Part shown: piece by piece, positions 60,861 through 64,000 of the stretch
How the letters are laid out: every line of letters begins with the position of its first letter
Position numbering within the stretch: the stretch's first letter is position 1
Assembly: GCA_026545765.1 (NCBI GenBank)
Contig: JAIFAC010000408.1
Location: 1-64,000 of the forward strand
Reading direction: 5' to 3'
DNA from: Plantago major
Taxonomy: Eukaryota; Streptophyta; Magnoliopsida; Lamiales; Plantaginaceae
DNA length: 64,000 nt
Made by a program: the position numbers and the translations under genes
The notes under the pieces: generated by a model
Seen by the model: only the letters and a program-made list of their open reading frames with translations
What the model was told of the DNA's origin: nothing
The model's database searches: none

Positions 60861-62553
60861 TGCTATGTATATTTTGTGGCACCAGCTTCTGAATGTCTAT
60901 TTCATTCAAGTAAACAATAGCATCAATCCTGCTTATGAGTCTTTTCAAGAAATATTATAACCGGCCTGGAAAACAGATTTTTCTCCTTTTCTTTTCTCCG
61001 AAGATGTTGGGACCCCGTGCCACTATCCTCTTGGTGTGCATTGGATAAATCGGACGGTCACACAAAAACAGTTGTTTGTGCTATCTGTGTTGTAGGAAAG
61101 CGGTTGCCACTTGTTTGGCCACAAGCCCACTAACTTGAATTGTGCTTTCTTTTGCTCAACTCCAATTGAGAAAGTTCAATTCAAGTTTGTAGCCAAACAA
61201 GCCGAATCTTTCAACAAAGTAATGACAATCCTCCAACTGCAAGTAAGGTTGTTAAGAAGTCATTTTAACTTACTTTAGAGCGAAACTAGTAACAGTGACT
61301 AGATTCATAGAACTACATTATACTAGTAGCTTATTAATGATTATCGGTAGATATCACTTGGTTTTATATAATTCTTCAAGTTTTCGGATAATGACGCATC
61401 CTATACTCTGCAATGCTTATTGAAGTCATGAATAAAATTTATTAAGTGCAATTTGATTGCAAAATCCTAGTAATATGTAAATATTAGAAGAGCAAGTCTC
61501 AAGTCTCCTAGATACGGTCTATAGATAATTTATCTAGAGAATACTTAGCGGGCACCATGCACACACACCCAATCCCTGCTCCAAATTCTGTGAACAAGTC
61601 AACGAAACACAAACACGGTAAGTTTAAATTTTACTCTCAACCCAATATTACCCCACTCATATCTGTCCTCCTCCATCACATCACGTGAGTTTAGACTGAT
61701 TATGATAAAATCCTGCTTGGATTCAAGAATAGAGTTGAAATTAAAACTAATTTGTATATCAGAGTTTCTCGTTCGAAGGTAAACAAGAATTGAAAGGAAC
61801 TGCTAATCCGATTGGTTCCACTTTCACCGACCAATCAAGTTGCATCTAGATTGCAAGAAAGCTTGCTTTTTGTGTCATTTTGATGTTTTAATTTTAACTT
61901 AAGCTAGTACTAGTAACTAATTGGCTGGTGTTCCTTAGCCAGACGACATTATGGGATTTAATATGCAAAAGTTATCGTTCTCTAGGTAACTCACCGCTTT
62001 TTTAATAGTAGTGATTAGTGCTTTGTACTTTAGGAATCTTGAAATTAGAAAATGAACTCTAGATTCTTGCTTTCAAGATGCTTTCTTTCTTCAGGACCAC
62101 CCTTCAACTGGGATTTAATGTATCTGCCTACTGTTAAAATATAATCAACTTCCCCGAGAATCCTGTGATCTCATGATTCTAATTCTACTTAAAATTTTGG
62201 AGGAGATGCATATAGTGGTAGTTGAAAATAGAAAATGTAAATTGATGAAAACTTGGTGGTGTTACTTTACTTTACATGACAGTGAAAGAGCATCAGCAAA
62301 CAAATAGATGCTGCTCTTTTTAGTATGCTATCAAAGCCAACAAGCTTCATCTCATGTTGTTCTAAGCCTACCACTTGGAGAATCTAGTCTAGAGTATCAA
62401 TCCGCAACAAACTAACAATATCATCAACCTCTGTAGAAGTTGCAATTCAGAACATAGCCAATAATCAGATTGCATATTCCGTGAAAGAGACTTGGTTGAT
62501 GACGCACGAGTGATGAAGCTTAGTAGTCGCGCTGTTGTCTTTTTTTTTTGCTT
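60861..62553. other. Intergenic DNA downstream of the GRAS gene
   Basis: No gene recognised on either strand. The part next to 62554 should be the 3' UTR of the minus-strand GRAS gene; a poly-T run (62541-62549) lies within it. No tRNA, hairpin array or terminal repeats seen. Confidence 0.6.
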
Positions 62554-64000
62554 TTACAAAGGTGTCCAGCAAGAAATGGCGTAGATTATTCGCCCTTTCC
62601 AGCCCATCAGCATCCATTTACTGTCTTCATCAATCACAAAATCTTTGTGATACAATGTTCTCACCTTATGTATTGCCCCGTTCATGATTTCTCTCTCGAA
62701 TGGAACTTGCATGAAGCCTGCTTTCATCACACGGACTTGCCACTGCTTATATGTCTCAGGCCTTTCGACTCTCTCCCACCCTTCACAGGCTATCACATTC
62801 AAAGCTTCCCTCCCAAAGATATCTCTCTCAATCAGCAGTCTTTCAGGTTTATCTCGAGGCACGTTGTTGTCCAACATATCAAATAGGGCTGAAAAGTGGA
62901 ACAAAACTTCCCTGAAGCGAGTGACAAAGAACGGGGCGCTGTAAGCCCCATTTACAATTCCATGGATGAAAATTGCCGGATTGATACTTCTTATCAAGTT
63001 GAGCACCTTAGTTCTTGAACTTTCTGCCACCACTGTCTCGTCCAGTAAGTTTCTGGTACGATACATACAGGTGATAACTACAAATTCGTCCTCCTCGATT
63101 TCAATATCTTCGACTTTAATAGTCTCCCAACTCTTTGCTATAGCTTTGTACTCAAAAGACACGTTAAATGTCTCAGCATACCGGGCTAATCTACGCCCAG
63201 TATCCTCAATTCTTTCTGTGGGTCTGAAACCCGGCTGTGGAAAATCTATACCTGTGATACGGAGCTTTGGGGGACCACCATCTCTTTGAGCAATGCGCTG
63301 AATTAACGTTGGCCACTGGAAGCCATATAGGATACCAAAATCTATGATGTGAACTCTTTTTGCTTTTTGTGATTTGATTATAATAGTCTTGGTTGAGGAA
63401 AAATTCGACATTTTTCTGAATGGGGATGATGCAAGGTAAGTGAAGTAAGCTCTCAAGTAATCAGCGGCACTTGTTTTCTTATTGACAAGGGCTTTATGAA
63501 TATTGCTACCAGTGCCAGCCAAACGCGCCTCTAAGCCATTGGCAAAGTAATGAGCCAACCTCTGATTGCCATCACCAAGAGGAGACGAATGCTGCCTGAT
63601 TTGTTTCAGTAACTCATTTGAATTCCGGCGATCATCAGCAGCTACAGCTTGAGCACAAGTAATCAAAAGGGTTCGCAGATCTATAACTTCCTTTTTCTTG
63701 TTCTGCTTCTTACCACGGCCCTTTCCACCACTAGTCGCTTTAGCTTGCCCATTATTCTTCACACCTTTGCTTGAACCATTCTGCAGGTCTGTCCTATAAG
63801 CTGCAAGTTTCTTCTCACCTGGCCCGAGAGAGTGAAGCAAGAGATCATCCACTTCATCAGCTGGCAAATTTAGATCTGCAAAGATTGCAGGTAACTTGCT
63901 ACTTCTCTCTTCGTCCAAATCTGACTCTAAAGTGTGACTTTTTTCTGTTCTACGATTGTGATGTAGAGCTTTCTACCTCACCATTCTCAACCAACGTCTT
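62554..64000 (-). CDS. SCL9-like: GRAS transcription factor, SCARECROW-LIKE 9 type (partial, N-terminus beyond the window)
   Basis: The C-terminal 450-odd codons run from about 63918 down to the stop at 62554-62556. Counting from 63918: leucine-rich region 1 at 79-137 ('DLRTLLITCAQAVAADDRR'), VHIID motif at 189-193 within 'RVHIIDFGILYGFQWP', leucine-rich region 2 after 230, PFYRE-type region around 318-400 and SAW motif at 405-454 ending 'GWKGRIIYAISCWTPL'. 'ACEGWERVERPETYKQW' and 'HKDFVIDED' fit SCL9 best among the SCL9/14/33 group. Nuclear regulator; targets unknown. No ATG starts this frame. Upstream, another frame encodes family-like 'VENGEVESSTSQS' then a stop at 63950-63952 and 'NRKKSHFR', so the frame appears disturbed at about 63925-63952. 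Confidence 0.93.

Noticed and set aside
62548-63289. Plus-strand open frames opposite the GRAS gene
   Set aside because: They are shadows of the well-supported minus-strand GRAS coding frame.

Overview
The window is nuclear DNA of a flowering plant, almost certainly a eudicot. It is AT-rich, has intron-split genes whose closest recognisable relatives are Arabidopsis proteins, and is packed with plant-type transposable elements. About the first 51 kb is transposon-dominated. The last 10-12 kb is gene-bearing.

Layout. 1-5.0 kb: intergenic DNA with a microsatellite, a degraded PIF/Harbinger transposase remnant on the minus strand and an unidentified exon-like stretch. 5.06-20.4 kb: a large Ty1/Copia element of the SIRE/Maximus type (element A) with LTRs of about 1.56 kb. 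20.4-26.9 kb: Helitron-type debris with a terminal hairpin, duplicated end segments and F-box-like exon fragments. 26.9-33.2 kb: the Rep/helicase gene of a Helitron, interrupted by a hAT-like element (28007-28834) and a CACTA element (31696-32770). 33.2-49.9 kb: a second copy of the Helitron helicase C-terminus, split by a second SIRE-type element (B, 33757-49720) whose 3' LTR is itself split by a smaller Copia element (C, 44680-48380). 49.9-50.0 kb: two Helitron 3' ends only 50 bp apart. 50.1-51.7 kb: tandem repeat, long foldback element and Stowaway-like sequence.

Genes. 53806-56562 (+) is a seven-exon, plastid-targeted NAD(P)-binding Rossmann protein of the At2g37660 type. 57580-58540 (+) is a five-exon YidD/UPF0161 plastid protein of the At3g09310 type. 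62554 to the window edge (-) is a GRAS transcription factor most like SCARECROW-LIKE 9 (At2g37650). SCL9 and the Rossmann gene have adjacent locus numbers in Arabidopsis, so this is probably conserved microsynteny. A decayed copy of the Rossmann gene's last exon lies between the YidD and GRAS genes.

The most striking global signal is not a gene. In the transposon part, CAG and CTG are strongly depleted in patches, and CAG is often replaced by CGT or CGTA where a second copy of the same sequence can be compared. These are the CHG sites that plants methylate in transposons, and the replacement is not what deamination produces. I read it as a methylation-linked long-read base-calling artefact that outlines heterochromatin. 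It means the apparent damage to many reading frames here may be overstated. I did not find a convincing undescribed gene system.
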